Below are positions 28,110-38,680 of a stretch of DNA of 64,000 bases, one piece after another (positions within the stretch are counted from its first letter, which is position 1; each line of letters begins with the position of its first letter). The translations under genes and the position numbers were made by a program. Under the pieces are notes generated by a model. The model was not told the origin of the DNA and did not search any database. It was given only the letters and a program-made list of their open reading frames with translations. Source of the DNA: Anaerosolibacter sp. (GTDB lineage: Bacteria > Bacillota > Clostridia > Peptostreptococcales > Thermotaleaceae). Where the stretch lies: assembly GCF_029240175.1 (NCBI RefSeq), contig NZ_JARBTM010000007.1, positions 62,001 to 126,000 of the forward strand, read 5' to 3'.

Positions 28110-30284
28110 CTATGGTCTCTGTTGTTCTTTGGGAATATAGAATGCCAAATACAGCATACTCATCACCAAGAATATGATCCCAGTGGCTGATGCCACAATC
28201 CCAGAATCATTTACTAAGAATCCTACGATACAGGCGACTACAATCCCAGACCAACCCAACGCTAAGTTAGGATACAGGGATGTAAGCTTATATAATGTAC
28301 CTACTGGTCTATAGATTAAGATTGCTATGATGAGGATAGCACTTAACAAAACCTTACTCCATATTGTAACACCAACAAGCTTTAAATTCATAGCTATTTT
28401 TCTCTTTATAATGAGAAATATAATGCCAGGTCCCTCAGTAACAATTTGTTGAATTGCCCCAGCAAGGTGGGATTTACTTCCTAGCAGATAGATGTCAATA
28501 AAAGCCATAAATGCTACTGCCGCCACAATTGCTGTCCCGATAAAGAAAAGCTGCTTGATGCCAATACGAACCTTAAATAACCTTAAGGATACAAATAGAA
28601 ATGCTGCTACAGCGGTCATGGTTCCACCCACATTGGCACCAAATCCCGGGTAACCAATGATGACAATGGTAACGAAAAAGATCGCTAAACACCAGACTTT
28701 ATTTACTTTGAAGCGGTCAAGGAGGGAAGTTGCAAAAACCAAGGTTGCTCCTATGAGTACGCCCATGTATTCATTTCCAATTCCATAGTATCTTGCCCCA
28801 ATGATTGGGTCATAACCGAGCAAAGAACTTTTAATCAGCGTGCCGTTTGTAGAGATGTCAATCAGCAGCCCTATGGTTGTAATAAGTGAAAGTAGCAATA
28901 TGCTGTCAATAGTTTCTTTTCGTATACTTTTGGTTGCATATGTGATGATCGTAGTGATGCCTATAAGCAGAATGAATGTCATCGCTAAATTGGTGCGCAC
29001 AAAGACTGGTAAAATCAGCAATACAAAAGGCGCAGTCATTGTACTTAGTAAAACATTTTTAAACCGATTTACCCATTTTGAATTTAATCGATCTTTAATT
29101 AAAATGATGATTAGGGCCAATATAGATACAATAATTTCAAAGATGGCAAAAGTTGACAATACAGGATATCTAAAATTTGAAGTTGCAACTGTCTTCGTAT
29201 TCAAATCTTGGATGTAGGTATAATTGTCAGTTTTAGGGATAACACGCAAGGTTCTGCCTGTCATTTCATCAGAAGATGTTTCCAAATAGTCCAATACAGA
29301 AGGACCAATATCCACGTTACCAACAATACCTTCTCTTCTAGTCGTATCAGATGTCATAACACCTTGACTGATCCCTGAACCATAGACAATGATTGGGGTT
29401 AGAGTATTTCCGCTTTTAATATTTTCGGCTGAAGGATAGGGTGTTACCAGTATAACTCTCGTGTTCTCAAGATCGATATCCGCTAAAATTGTATTTATAA
29501 ATCGGCTCATGTCTTGAAGTACAGTATGCTTATGTAACAAGTATCGTTCCTCAGTCATATGATTCTTGTATCTTTCTAAACGACTAATGTCCTCAAGATC
29601 CACTGTAACAAAATCTGCATGACTCCAAACAGCATGTATGGTTTCTCTATATTTATCATAATTTGATTTGATACCAAAGGGATACGTTGGGTCCACTAGG
29701 TTTAACCCTGGATCTACGGAACCATAATCTACAAATCCCATTTCATCCATTGCGATCAGCGGAGCTAATCGAACACGATTTTCGCTTGTATCTCCGTTGC
29801 CAATAGCAGCAGTTTTTAAGCCTGCCAGATGTAACGCTTTGCCAAGGGCTCCAGGAGCAGCACCATAATCGCCTAGCTCATTAAGGGCGATCAATTTAGG
29901 CATTTCAAGATTGATAATTCCCTGATTAGCTTCTATGGGTCCCAAACGTCTATGATAGATTTGGACATTTTCATTGTTAATATCCTCAAAAGCCGCAGCC
30001 TCTAACGAAGCTTCTGCTCTCACACCTGTACCAATGGTCATATAAGCTTTGATGCTATTTGCCCGTGTGGAGGTTCGATTGTTCATTAACGCAATAGCGC
30101 CGTCATCTACCATATCCTTCACAGAATCCATGCTATATAGATCCTCAAAACTTACTTCATTGATGGTGATAAGGAGAACCTTCTTGTTCTCTGTTCCATA
30201 AGCAAATTCTGAAGAAAAAAAGGCAAGTAAAACTAGACCTATCAAAAGTATTTTTAAAAACGATTTGTTCAAAACGAATTCCAC
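28110..30284 (-). CDS. Large exported phosphatase/sulfatase-fold-like plus polytopic membrane protein, unknown function
   Basis: Signal peptide, N-terminal ~370-aa extracellular domain (TNKKVLLITINEVSFEDLYS, VDIGPSVLDYLE), then about 10 TM segments. Confidence 0.6.
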   Translation of the reverse strand: MEFVLNKSFLKILLIGLVLLAFFSSEFAYGTENKKVLLITINEVSFEDLYSMDSVKDMVDDGAIALMNNRTSTRANSIKAYMTIGTGVRAEASLEAAAFEDINNENVQIYHRRLGPIEANQGIINLEMPKLIALNELGDYGAAPGALGKALHLAGLKTAAIGNGDTSENRVRLAPLIAMDEMGFVDYGSVDPGLNLVDPTYPFGIKSNYDKYRETIHAVWSHADFVTVDLEDISRLERYKNHMTEERYLLHKHTVLQDMSRFINTILADIDLENTRVILVTPYPSAENIKSGNTLTPIIVYGSGISQGVMTSDTTRREGIVGNVDIGPSVLDYLETSSDEMTGRTLRVIPKTDNYTYIQDLNTKTVATSNFRYPVLSTFAIFEIIVSILALIIILIKDRLNSKWVNRFKNVLLSTMTAPFVLLILPVFVRTNLAMTFILLIGITTIITYATKSIRKETIDSILLLSLITTIGLLIDISTNGTLIKSSLLGYDPIIGARYYGIGNEYMGVLIGATLVFATSLLDRFKVNKVWCLAIFFVTIVIIGYPGFGANVGGTMTAVAAFLFVSLRLFKVRIGIKQLFFIGTAIVAAVAFMAFIDIYLLGSKSHLAGAIQQIVTEGPGIIFLIIKRKIAMNLKLVGVTIWSKVLLSAILIIAILIYRPVGTLYKLTSLYPNLALGWSGIVVACIVGFLVNDSGIVASATGIIFLVMSMLYLAFYIPKEQQRP

Positions 30285-30542
30285 CTACTTGTTTTCTAGA
30301 TATTTTTTAATTAATTCTTCTAAGAGTTCATCTCTTTCAAGCTGACGAATAAGGCTTCTTGCATTATTGTGACTCGTAATGTAGGTAGGATCTCCTGACA
30401 AGATATACCCTACTAATTGATTGATAGGATTATAACCTTTTTCTTTAAGTGCCTTATATACATTAACCAATATTTCCTCTGCTTCGTTCACTTTTTCTTT
30501 ATCCACATTAAATTTCATTGTAAAGTTAAACTTCTCACCCAT
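30285..30542 (-). CDS. ireB: IreB family (DUF965) regulatory phosphoprotein
   Basis: [47 protein letters not shown]. Confidence 0.93.
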   Translation of the reverse strand: MGEKFNFTMKFNVDKEKVNEAEEILVNVYKALKEKGYNPINQLVGYILSGDPTYITSHNNARSLIRQLERDELLEELIKKYLENK

Positions 30543-30715
30543 GATATAAACCGCTCCTTTCCTATCTATTAGTATATTTCATTTATTCTCTACAATTATA
30601 CATAATCCTTTAATTATTTGAAAGCTTCTTTCCAAGATTCCTGTGTTAAACCTATGGATAATCGCGGAATGAATAGACGAAGGATAGATCTATCCTCCGT
30701 CTATAAGTAGTCTGA

Positions 30716-33358
30716 CTATTTTACTTGTCTCTCAACCAGAACAGCTACTTCTTTTAAAGCTTCATCAATCTTGGATACATCCTTGGCACCAGCTTGAGCC
30801 ATATTTGGTCTTCCACCGCCGCCACCGCCGGCAATTTTAGCAATTTCTTTAATAATATTTCCTGCGTGTACACCTTGGTCAACCACATCTTGGGTAGCCA
30901 TGGCAAGGAAATTTACCTTGTCATTAAAGTCTGTTCCAAGTACGACAAGACCAGAACCCAACTTATCTCGGAGATGATCCCCTAAATTTCGTAAACTGTC
31001 CATATCTAGGCCTGCCAGCTTATGGACAACCACGTTAATTCCTTTGATTTGGTTTACATTGGATAAAATCTCGTCAACGGAACCTGTAGCCATTTTATTT
31101 TTTAATGTCTCTGCTTCTTTTTGTACACTTTTTAAATCATTTATTAGATTTTCTACCCTTGTTACGACCTCCTTTGGGGTTGTCTTAAGCAGAATAGATA
31201 CCTCTTTCAGTTTAGCTTCTTTTTCTTTAATATATTGATAAGCTTTTAATCCTGTTACCGCTTCAATTCTACGTATACCTGCTGCTACACCGCTTTCACT
31301 GATGATTTTAAACAAACCTATCTGACTGACACTTTGAACATGGGTGCCACCGCAAAGCTCCATGCTATAATCACCAATAGAAACTACCCGTACATGGTCA
31401 CCGTATTTTTCACCAAACAATGCCGTTGCACCCTTCTTCTTCGCTTCTTCAATGGCCATTTCAGATGCATCTACCTGTAGAGATTCGAGTATTTTCATAT
31501 TCACAATTTCTTCTACCCTTTCAACTTCTTCATCGGATAAAGGTTGGAAATGTGAGAAGTCAAATCTCAATCGTTCCGAGGTAACCATAGAGCCAGCTTG
31601 TTCAACATGCTGACCCAAAATACTTTTCAATGCTTTATGAAGCAAATGGGTAGCTGTATGATTTCTTGCAGTGCTAATCCTTGTTTCTCGGTCAACTTCT
31701 GTATGGATCATGACACCTGTTCCGATTTTTCCATCGATGATTTCACAGATGTGAAGGATACGATCATTATGCCCTTTTTTCACGTCAATGACTCTTGCTT
31801 TACAGGCTTCGTTCCATAGAACACCTTTGTCACCAGTCTGACCGCCACCCTCGGGATAAAACGGTGTCTTATCAAGAATAATCGTAACCTGATCGCCTAT
31901 GTTGGCTTCATGAACGATTTCACTCCCCTTCACCATGGCCAGGACTGTAGCAGGAAGGGTTAGGGTATCGTATCCATTAAAACTTGATTTAATCTGCTGA
32001 TCGAGTTGACTAAATACATCCTCTTTCCAGCCTTCACCTTCCATATCCTGACGAGCAGATCGGGCTCTTTCCCGCTGTTTCTCCATTTCTGCTTTAAATG
32101 AGTTTTCATCGACAGCCATTCTTTCTTCTTCAAGTATTTCTTTTGTTAGTTCTAATGGGAAGCCATATGTATCATATAGTCTAAAAGCCTGCTCGCCGGA
32201 TAATACTGTATGCCCACCCAACTTTAACTCTTCAATATAATTCTTCAATATCTCACTGCCCTGATCGATCGTTTCATGGAATCGTTCCTCTTCAATGCCT
32301 ATCACTTTATTGATATATTCACTTTTTTCCCTTAATTCAGGGTATCCATCTCCAGACACCTTTATCACACGTTCAACAAGAATATTTAAGAAATTATTCT
32401 TGATGCCTAGAAGCTTTCCGTGTCTCGCAGCTCTCCTTAAAAGTCGTCTCAAAACATAACCCCTGCCTTCATTGCTAGGCATGATACCGTCGCTGACCAT
32501 AAAGGTTACTGAACGAATGTGATCTGTGATAATTCGTATGGAGATATCTTTCTTCGGATCAACGCCATAGCTTTGTCCTGAAATTTCAACCACACCATCT
32601 AAAATATATCGAATTGTATCTACTTCGAAAATAGAATCCACATCTTGCATGATACATGCCACACGCTCAAGGCCCATTCCCGTATCTATATTAGGTTTTG
32701 GCAGTGGATTATAATTGCCTTGCTCATCCTTGTCATATTGGGTAAATACGTGATTCCAAAATTCTACGTATCTGTCACAATCACAGCCCGGCTTGCAATG
32801 GGATGAATCACAACCGTATTTCTCGCCACGATCGAAATAAATCTCTGAGCAAGGTCCACAAGGTCCTAATCCTATTTCCCAGAAATTATCTGCTTTGCCT
32901 AGCCTTACGATCCGTTCTTCGGGTACACCAATGGTTTTATTCCAGATTTCGTAAGCTTCATCATCATTTTCATATACCGATACCCATAACCTTTCAATAG
33001 GCATCTTTAGCCAGTCTGTAACAAATTCCCAACCCCACTTGATAGATTCATTCTTAAAATAATCACCAAATGAGAAGTTACCCAGCATTTCGAAAAATGT
33101 TCCATGACGTGCAGTTTTTCCTACATTTTCGATATCTCCTGTACGAATACATTTTTGGCATGTGACCATTCTCTTGTGTGGTGGTGTATCTACACCCATG
33201 AAGTAGGGCTTTAGGGGTGCCATACCTGAATTGATTAACAAAAGGCTTTTATCATTTTGCGGAACTAAAGGGAAGCTCGATCTTACCAAGTGGTCTTTGC
33301 CTTCGAAGAAGCTCAAAAATTTACTTCTTACTTCATTTAAACTCATTTTATCCATCGT
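30716..33358 (-). CDS. alaS: Alanyl-tRNA synthetase (start chosen at the internal MDKMSLNEVRSKF)
   Basis: Full AlaRS domain order including LCGGTHV and C-terminal GGGGGGRPNMAQAG. Confidence 0.96.
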   Translation of the reverse strand, partial: TMDKMSLNEVRSKFLSFFEGKDHLVRSSFPLVPQNDKSLLLINSGMAPLKPYFMGVDTPPHKRMVTCQKCIRTGDIENVGKTARHGTFFEMLGNFSFGDYFKNESIKWGWEFVTDWLKMPIERLWVSVYENDDEAYEIWNKTIGVPEERIVRLGKADNFWEIGLGPCGPCSEIYFDRGEKYGCDSSHCKPGCDCDRYVEFWNHVFTQYDKDEQGNYNPLPKPNIDTGMGLERVACIMQDVDSIFEVDTIRYILDGVVEISGQSYGVDPKKDISIRIITDHIRSVTFMVSDGIMPSNEGRGYVLRRLLRRAARHGKLLGIKNNFLNILVERVIKVSGDGYPELREKSEYINKVIGIEEERFHETIDQGSEILKNYIEELKLGGHTVLSGEQAFRLYDTYGFPLELTKEILEEERMAVDENSFKAEMEKQRERARSARQDMEGEGWKEDVFSQLDQQIKSSFNGYDTLTLPATVLAMVKGSEIVHEANIGDQVTIILDKTPFYPEGGGQTGDKGVLWNEACKARVIDVKKGHNDRILHICEIIDGKIGTGVMIHTEVDRETRISTARNHTATHLLHKALKSILGQHVEQAGSMVTSERLRFDFSHFQPLSDEEVERVEEIVNMKILESLQVDASEMAIEEAKKKGATALFGEKYGDHVRVVSIGDYSMELCGGTHVQSVSQIGLFKIISESGVAAGIRRIEAVTGLKAYQYIKEKEAKLKEVSILLKTTPKEVVTRVENLINDLKSVQKEAETLKNKMATGSVDEILSNVNQIKGINVVVHKLAGLDMDSLRNLGDHLRDKLGSGLVVLGTDFNDKVNFLAMATQDVVDQGVHAGNIIKEIAKIAGGGGGGRPNMAQAGAKDVSKIDEALKEVAVLVERQVK

Positions 33359-33424
33359 ATCATCCTCCAATTTTTTGATCATATTAAAAAGTTGTTAATT
33401 TTTAACAAAATAATTACAAAAAAA

Positions 33425-33720
33425 TACACTCTCATTCCTACATAAATATAGGGACGAGAGTATGCTCGCGGTACCACCCTACTTACCAAGTCATTGGTCA
33501 CTCTTTCAGTAAAATACCATGCAATCTAACGGTTGCAATCCGCTGGACGCTACTTAAGTTCGAGCCCAGTACTCCGAAGCTGCTTCTATAGACCATTATC
33601 AGAGATCTCCCAGCCATGGATCCCCTCTCTGAGGATAAAATATCTATATACTCCTCTTCATCATCGTATTTTTCATATTCACTATAGAAAATTATATAAA
33701 AATTAGTTTTATCTGTCAAT
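33425..33720 (-). promoter_or_regulatory. T-box leader controlling alaS
   Basis: T-box sequence TGGTACCGCG (reverse complement at 33467..33476) followed by an ACTCTCGTCCCTA...TAGGAATGAGAGT terminator and T-run; long structured leader upstream. Confidence 0.92.
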
Positions 33721-33751
33721 CATCATGTTTCTTTTTTCAGGAGATTCTGTA

Positions 33752-34972
33752 TTAGAAACGAACAATTAAGTTTATGATATGCTTTCCTACGATTTTTATA
33801 CTTGCTGCTATAGGCACTGCAAATAGCATACCAATAACGCCATACCATTCATTGCCAATTAGAAGGGATAATATAACCACAATAGGATGCAAGCCCACAC
33901 TGTCCCCTACTATTTTGGGTGATAAAACTGCGCTTTCTATTTGTTGGATGGTTGTAAAGGCAAGGATTACCCATATGGATTTGGCCGGTGTATCCAATAA
34001 CGCAATCACTACCGCCGGTATAGCGCCTATTATGGGTCCTACATAGGGAATAATATTGGAAACTCCAGCAATAAAGCCTATTAAAAAAGCAAAGTCTATG
34101 CCTAATATGAATAAGGCTACCGTACTTAACAAACCTACAATCATTGCTACAATAATTTGGCCTCTAATAAATTTGCTTAAAAGCTTATCGATATCTCTAC
34201 CGATATTGATACATTCCTCTCTACAAGTTTTAGGAATAAGAAATATTATTTTTTTCTTAAAATAGTCAGCATCCTTTAAGAAATAAAATGAGAATATGGG
34301 AATCAATGCTAAGGTAACGATATGGGAAAGCGTACCAATGATACTGTTTGTCAATTGCCTCAGAACATCGATAATTTCATATTCAATATTTACAATATTC
34401 CCTTCGATGACCTCTTTTACACCTGAAAGCTGGGGTGATATGTCATCTAGTTGCTTTATCCGCGTATATATTCGATTTACAAGCACATTGGTCTGTCTAG
34501 AGTATTGAGGTAATAAATCAATTAAGTTACTGATTTCTCTTGTAATCTTAGGTGTTATCGTAATGGATAGAAAAATGATAGCACTAATTCCAGCAGTATA
34601 CAACAATACGACTGCCCATATTCTTTTAAAGCCTTTTCTCTCTAAAAAATGGACCATGGGACTTAATAAATATGCGATGATTACAGCCCAGATCAAAGGT
34701 CCTAAGAATTGTGAGACGATTTTTCTATGATGATATATGAGTAGTACACATAAAACTCCTACAAGAAAAATACTCAGATAAAAGAAATGCTTCTTTTTCA
34801 ATGTAAGTTTGCTTTTGATATCAACAAATCTATTGCCTATATGTATCAGATAATAGATTGAAAAAATTAGAAGGATAGTAAAAAATATGCTCATCAACAG
34901 AAAAATACTTGCTATTAAATATGATGTTGGTTTTGAATACACTAAATCTATAACATTAAAAGCACTATTCAC
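33752..34972 (-). CDS. AI-2E family transporter (PerM/YdiK-like permease)
   Basis: Polytopic; FIAGVSNIIPYVGPIIGAIPAVVIAL motif. Confidence 0.92.
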   Translation of the reverse strand: MNSAFNVIDLVYSKPTSYLIASIFLLMSIFFTILLIFSIYYLIHIGNRFVDIKSKLTLKKKHFFYLSIFLVGVLCVLLIYHHRKIVSQFLGPLIWAVIIAYLLSPMVHFLERKGFKRIWAVVLLYTAGISAIIFLSITITPKITREISNLIDLLPQYSRQTNVLVNRIYTRIKQLDDISPQLSGVKEVIEGNIVNIEYEIIDVLRQLTNSIIGTLSHIVTLALIPIFSFYFLKDADYFKKKIIFLIPKTCREECINIGRDIDKLLSKFIRGQIIVAMIVGLLSTVALFILGIDFAFLIGFIAGVSNIIPYVGPIIGAIPAVVIALLDTPAKSIWVILAFTTIQQIESAVLSPKIVGDSVGLHPIVVILSLLIGNEWYGVIGMLFAVPIAASIKIVGKHIINLIVRF

Positions 34973-35028
34973 GCGTAAACACCCTTTTCAAGTTATTGAA
35001 AAGCAGCTAATAAATTAGCTGCCTTTAT

Positions 35029-35217
35029 CTAGAACATATTCATAGCATTTGTCATGTTCATCATATTTGATGCATTTTTAATAACGTTATTACCTCTTTT
35101 CATCAACTTTTTTCGCTGACGGGGAGACATTTTGCTGAATGCATAAAGCCCAGCAGTTGCACCAATAATACCACCTGCGATAACACCTGTCATAAAATTA
35201 TCTCTCATCATAAACAC
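35029..35217 (-). CDS. Small YtxH-like membrane protein
   Basis: Single glycine-rich TM (GVIAGGIIGATAGLYAF) followed by a basic tail. Confidence 0.55.
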   Translation of the reverse strand: MFMMRDNFMTGVIAGGIIGATAGLYAFSKMSPRQRKKLMKRGNNVIKNASNMMNMTNAMNMF

Positions 35218-35243
35218 TCCTTTAGTGTTAGCTCTAGTTCTGA

Positions 35244-35771
35244 TTATTCTAATGAAAATAATCTTTTTAAACCACCTGTATTAGATAAAATAGATTGTTC
35301 TTCTGAATTTGTAATAATAATTGTTTTGTTGTCCACATTGAAATTTTCAATCAGAGGCAAGATAGATCTACCTTCCACCAAATCATGAAACAATCCTTCA
35401 GAAAGGATTAAGCCTGATAACCTTCCTGTATGAATATCGAAAAGGATATCTTGAACAATCCCAACATTTTGGCCTTGATTACTAATAACATCTATTCCTA
35501 TTAGATTTTGGTAGCTTTGAATATGATCTTGATGTTGCGATTCTTCTATTACTGATTTATTCTGTATAACGACTGCGTCTGAACCTATACTTTTGATGTT
35601 GTGAAGATTTATAATTTTTTGATCTCTAAAGTACCCTGCTTCTTGTATCATAAAGCTTACAGCAGCCATTGCTGTCCTGTCGTAAAGTATATCTTTAATC
35701 TCCAAATTTTTACAGCCTTCTTCTATACAAATCACTGGAAGGCCAATAATGTCATATCCTCTCTTCATCAA
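35244..35771 (-). CDS. PRC-barrel domain protein
   Basis: Two PRC-barrel-like segments (GYDIIGLPVICIEEG..., LIGIDVISNQGQNVGIVQDILFD). Confidence 0.75.
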   Translation of the reverse strand: MMKRGYDIIGLPVICIEEGCKNLEIKDILYDRTAMAAVSFMIQEAGYFRDQKIINLHNIKSIGSDAVVIQNKSVIEESQHQDHIQSYQNLIGIDVISNQGQNVGIVQDILFDIHTGRLSGLILSEGLFHDLVEGRSILPLIENFNVDNKTIIITNSEEQSILSNTGGLKRLFSLE

Positions 35772-35864
35772 ATTAAGTCACCACACTTTATAGTAAAGGT
35801 AGTTTACTTCTTATTTATTATTCCACATCAAAAAATAAATAATGCACCCTCGGGTGCATTTCAA

Positions 35865-36971
35865 TTATCTTACTTTTTTAATGATGGTTCCACCACCTAA
35901 CAAAACTGAATTACTATAAAGTACCACAGCTTGCCCCGGCGTGATCGCTCTCACAGGTGAATCAAATATCACTTTTATCAGATGTTGATCGATGAAACGA
36001 AGTGTTGCTCTAGATGGCTTTGCATTGTACCTTATTTGCGCTTCTATGCTCATGCTGTCGTAGATAAAATCAGGATCAATGAAATTTACATTTTCTGCAA
36101 GCAATTCATAGCCAAATACATCACAGTTATTACCTATTACAACTTCGTTTCTATCTGGATGAATATCCACAACATATGCAGGCTTACCAATGGCGATACC
36201 TAAACCTTTCCTTTGTCCAATGGTATAGTTGGTAATTCCTTGGTGATGTCCAATTTCATTTCCCAAGGTATCTATAAATCTACCTGGCTTTATTTTTTCA
36301 GGAACCTGACCTTGAATGAATTTTCCATAATTATTGTCTTGAACAAAGCATATTTCTTGACTATCTGGCTTATTGGCAGTAGATAGACCTAGTTCATTGG
36401 CAATCTTCCTCACTTCTTCCTTGGATACAAAGTCTCCTAAGGGCATGAGGGTATGCTTCAGCTGCTCTTGGGTGAAATTATATAGGGCATAGGTTTGATC
36501 CTTTGATACTGCATTGGATTTCTCAATGATATATTTATCTGTTGAAACATCTTTCCTAATCTTTGCATAATGACCAGTTGCTACATAATAAGCACCTAGT
36601 CCATGGGCACGTTTAAGCAATTCATCAAATTTCATATGTTTATTACATGCAATACATGGATTCGGAGTTCTACCTTTAAGATATTCATCTATAAAATACT
36701 GCACGACTTTGTTTTGGAACTGTTCCTTAAAGTTCATTACATAAAACGGTATCTCAAGATGGTTCGCAACTCTTCTTGCATCATCTACCGCAGATAGTCC
36801 ACAACAGCCTCCTGTATCATCAAGTGTATCTGAATTGTCAGTATCAGACCAAATTTTCATCGTGACACCAATAACTTCATAACCTTGCTGTTTTAAAACA
36901 TATGCAGCTACTGAACTGTCTACACCTCCACTCATACCAATTACAACTTTCTTTTTATCTAAGCTTGTCAT
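35865..36971 (-). CDS. mnmA: tRNA-specific 2-thiouridylase MnmA
   Basis: GMSGGVDSSVAAYVL, NPCIACNKHMKF, SQEICFV motifs. Confidence 0.95.
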   Translation of the reverse strand: MTSLDKKKVVIGMSGGVDSSVAAYVLKQQGYEVIGVTMKIWSDTDNSDTLDDTGGCCGLSAVDDARRVANHLEIPFYVMNFKEQFQNKVVQYFIDEYLKGRTPNPCIACNKHMKFDELLKRAHGLGAYYVATGHYAKIRKDVSTDKYIIEKSNAVSKDQTYALYNFTQEQLKHTLMPLGDFVSKEEVRKIANELGLSTANKPDSQEICFVQDNNYGKFIQGQVPEKIKPGRFIDTLGNEIGHHQGITNYTIGQRKGLGIAIGKPAYVVDIHPDRNEVVIGNNCDVFGYELLAENVNFIDPDFIYDSMSIEAQIRYNAKPSRATLRFIDQHLIKVIFDSPVRAITPGQAVVLYSNSVLLGGGTIIKKVR

Positions 36972-37044
36972 TCTTTCACCTACTCTATATTTTGTGCAAA
37001 ATAAAAAAAATAAATCTAAAAGAAAAGCCTAGGATTCCCTAGGC

Positions 37045-37482
37045 TTATTCATGTTCTTCTTCATGATCATGGTGATCTTCATCTGGTTTGAAATCTTCAA
37101 GCCCTTCTAAAACAATGTTGCGCTTTTGTGCATAATCGAATAATGCAGATTTTACCGCTTGCTCAGCCAAAACAGAACAATGAACTTTTTGAGCAGGTAG
37201 TCCATCAAGGGCTTCAACCACGGCTCTGTTCGTTAATTTCAACGCATCTTGTATTGTTTTGCCTTTGATCATTTCTGTAGCAATGCTTGAGGTTGCGATG
37301 GCTGAACCGCATCCAAAAGTTTTGAACTTTACATCGACAATCACATCATCTTCTATCTTAAGATACATTTTCATGATATCTCCGCACTTTACATTACCTA
37401 CTTGGCCTACGCCATCAGCATTTTCAATCTCTCCAACATTTCTTGGATTCATAAAATGATCCATCACTTTTTCACTATACAT
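37045..37482 (-). CDS. iscU: Fe-S cluster scaffold IscU/NifU
   Basis: DHFMNPRNVGEIENADGVG, FKTFGCGSAIATSS, HCSVLAEQA. Confidence 0.94.
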   Translation of the reverse strand: MYSEKVMDHFMNPRNVGEIENADGVGQVGNVKCGDIMKMYLKIEDDVIVDVKFKTFGCGSAIATSSIATEMIKGKTIQDALKLTNRAVVEALDGLPAQKVHCSVLAEQAVKSALFDYAQKRNIVLEGLEDFKPDEDHHDHEEEHE

Positions 37483-38663
37483 TACTTTTGTCCTCCCTTT
37501 ACCTTCTCATATAGCGGCGACATTTGTCTCAACCGGTCTACTATTTTTGGCAGTTCATTTATCACATAATCGATGTCTTCTTCTTTTGTGAAATCACCGA
37601 TGGATAATCTTAGTGATCCATGGGCTATTTCATGGGTAAGTCCAATAGCCATAAGAACATGGGATGGATCTAATGAACCCGATGTGCATGCAGATCCACT
37701 GGATCCTGAAATACCTAACATATCTAAGCTAAGCAGTAGGGATTCCCCTTCGATGAACTCAAAGGCAAAATTTACATTGCCAGGAAGCCTGTGAATTGGA
37801 TGTCCATTTACCTTTACGAAATCTACCTTATCCAAAATTCCTTTCACGAGTCGATCTCTGAGACTGGCAGTATGGGTGATATGGGTATCTAGATTTTGCA
37901 TGGCTAGTTCAGCTGCTTTCCCAAAACCCACAATGCCTGGTAAATTCTCTGTCCCGGCTCTTCTTCTTCTTTCTTGTGCACCACCGTGAAGCAGCGCATT
38001 AATCTTTACTCCCTTGCGAATATATAATGCACCTACACCCTTAGGACCATATATCTTATGGGCAGATATAGACATCATATCAATATTCAAGTCATTTACA
38101 TTTATGTTGACATTACCAAATGCCTGTACAGCATCGGTATGGAAATAAACTTTTCTTTCCTTTGCCAATGCCCCAATCTCTTTTATAGGTTGAATTGTAC
38201 CAATTTCATTATTTGCAAACATTAAAGTAATCAATATCGTTTTGTCTGTTATGGCATTTTTTAACTGGTCTATATCGATCATCCCATATTGGTCTACATC
38301 TAAGTAAGTAACTTCAAAACCATTTTTTTCTAAATACTCACAAGTGTGCAATACGGCATGGTGTTCGATCTTTGTTGTGATGATATGATTGCCTTTTTCT
38401 TTGTTTGCATAGACAATACCTTTTATAGCCCAGTTATCAGCCTCCGAACCTCCACCCGTGAAGAAAATTTCCTCCTGCTTTGCCCCAATTGCTTTTGCAA
38501 TTCGATCTCTAGCAACATCTACAGCCTGCTTTGCTTCTCTACCAAATGAATGTATACTAGACGGATTTCCAAATTTCTCCGTAAAATATGGCAGCATTTC
38601 ATTAAGTACTTCCTGCTTCACTGGGGTAGTAGCTGAATAATCAAGATATATTCTTTGGTTCAT
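37482..38663 (-). CDS. iscS: Cysteine desulfurase IscS/NifS
   Basis: YLDYSATTPV, SISAHKIYGPKGVGALY, SGSACTSGSLDPSHVL. Confidence 0.95.
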   Translation of the reverse strand: MNQRIYLDYSATTPVKQEVLNEMLPYFTEKFGNPSSIHSFGREAKQAVDVARDRIAKAIGAKQEEIFFTGGGSEADNWAIKGIVYANKEKGNHIITTKIEHHAVLHTCEYLEKNGFEVTYLDVDQYGMIDIDQLKNAITDKTILITLMFANNEIGTIQPIKEIGALAKERKVYFHTDAVQAFGNVNINVNDLNIDMMSISAHKIYGPKGVGALYIRKGVKINALLHGGAQERRRRAGTENLPGIVGFGKAAELAMQNLDTHITHTASLRDRLVKGILDKVDFVKVNGHPIHRLPGNVNFAFEFIEGESLLLSLDMLGISGSSGSACTSGSLDPSHVLMAIGLTHEIAHGSLRLSIGDFTKEEDIDYVINELPKIVDRLRQMSPLYEKVKGGQK

Positions 38664-38680
38664 CCGATCATCTCCTTAAA

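Noticed and set aside
31598-31819. Plus-strand ORFs across alaS, mnmA, iscS, ord and other conserved genes
   Set aside because: All are antisense to highly conserved coding sequence with no RBS support.
33550-33580. GTTCGAGCC resembling a tRNA T-arm
   Set aside because: Part of the T-box leader; no tRNA cloverleaf could be built around it. No tRNA or rRNA genes were found by eye anywhere in the window.
33498-33719. 73-aa ORF
   Set aside because: Lies inside the alaS T-box leader; no RBS and composition follows RNA structure.
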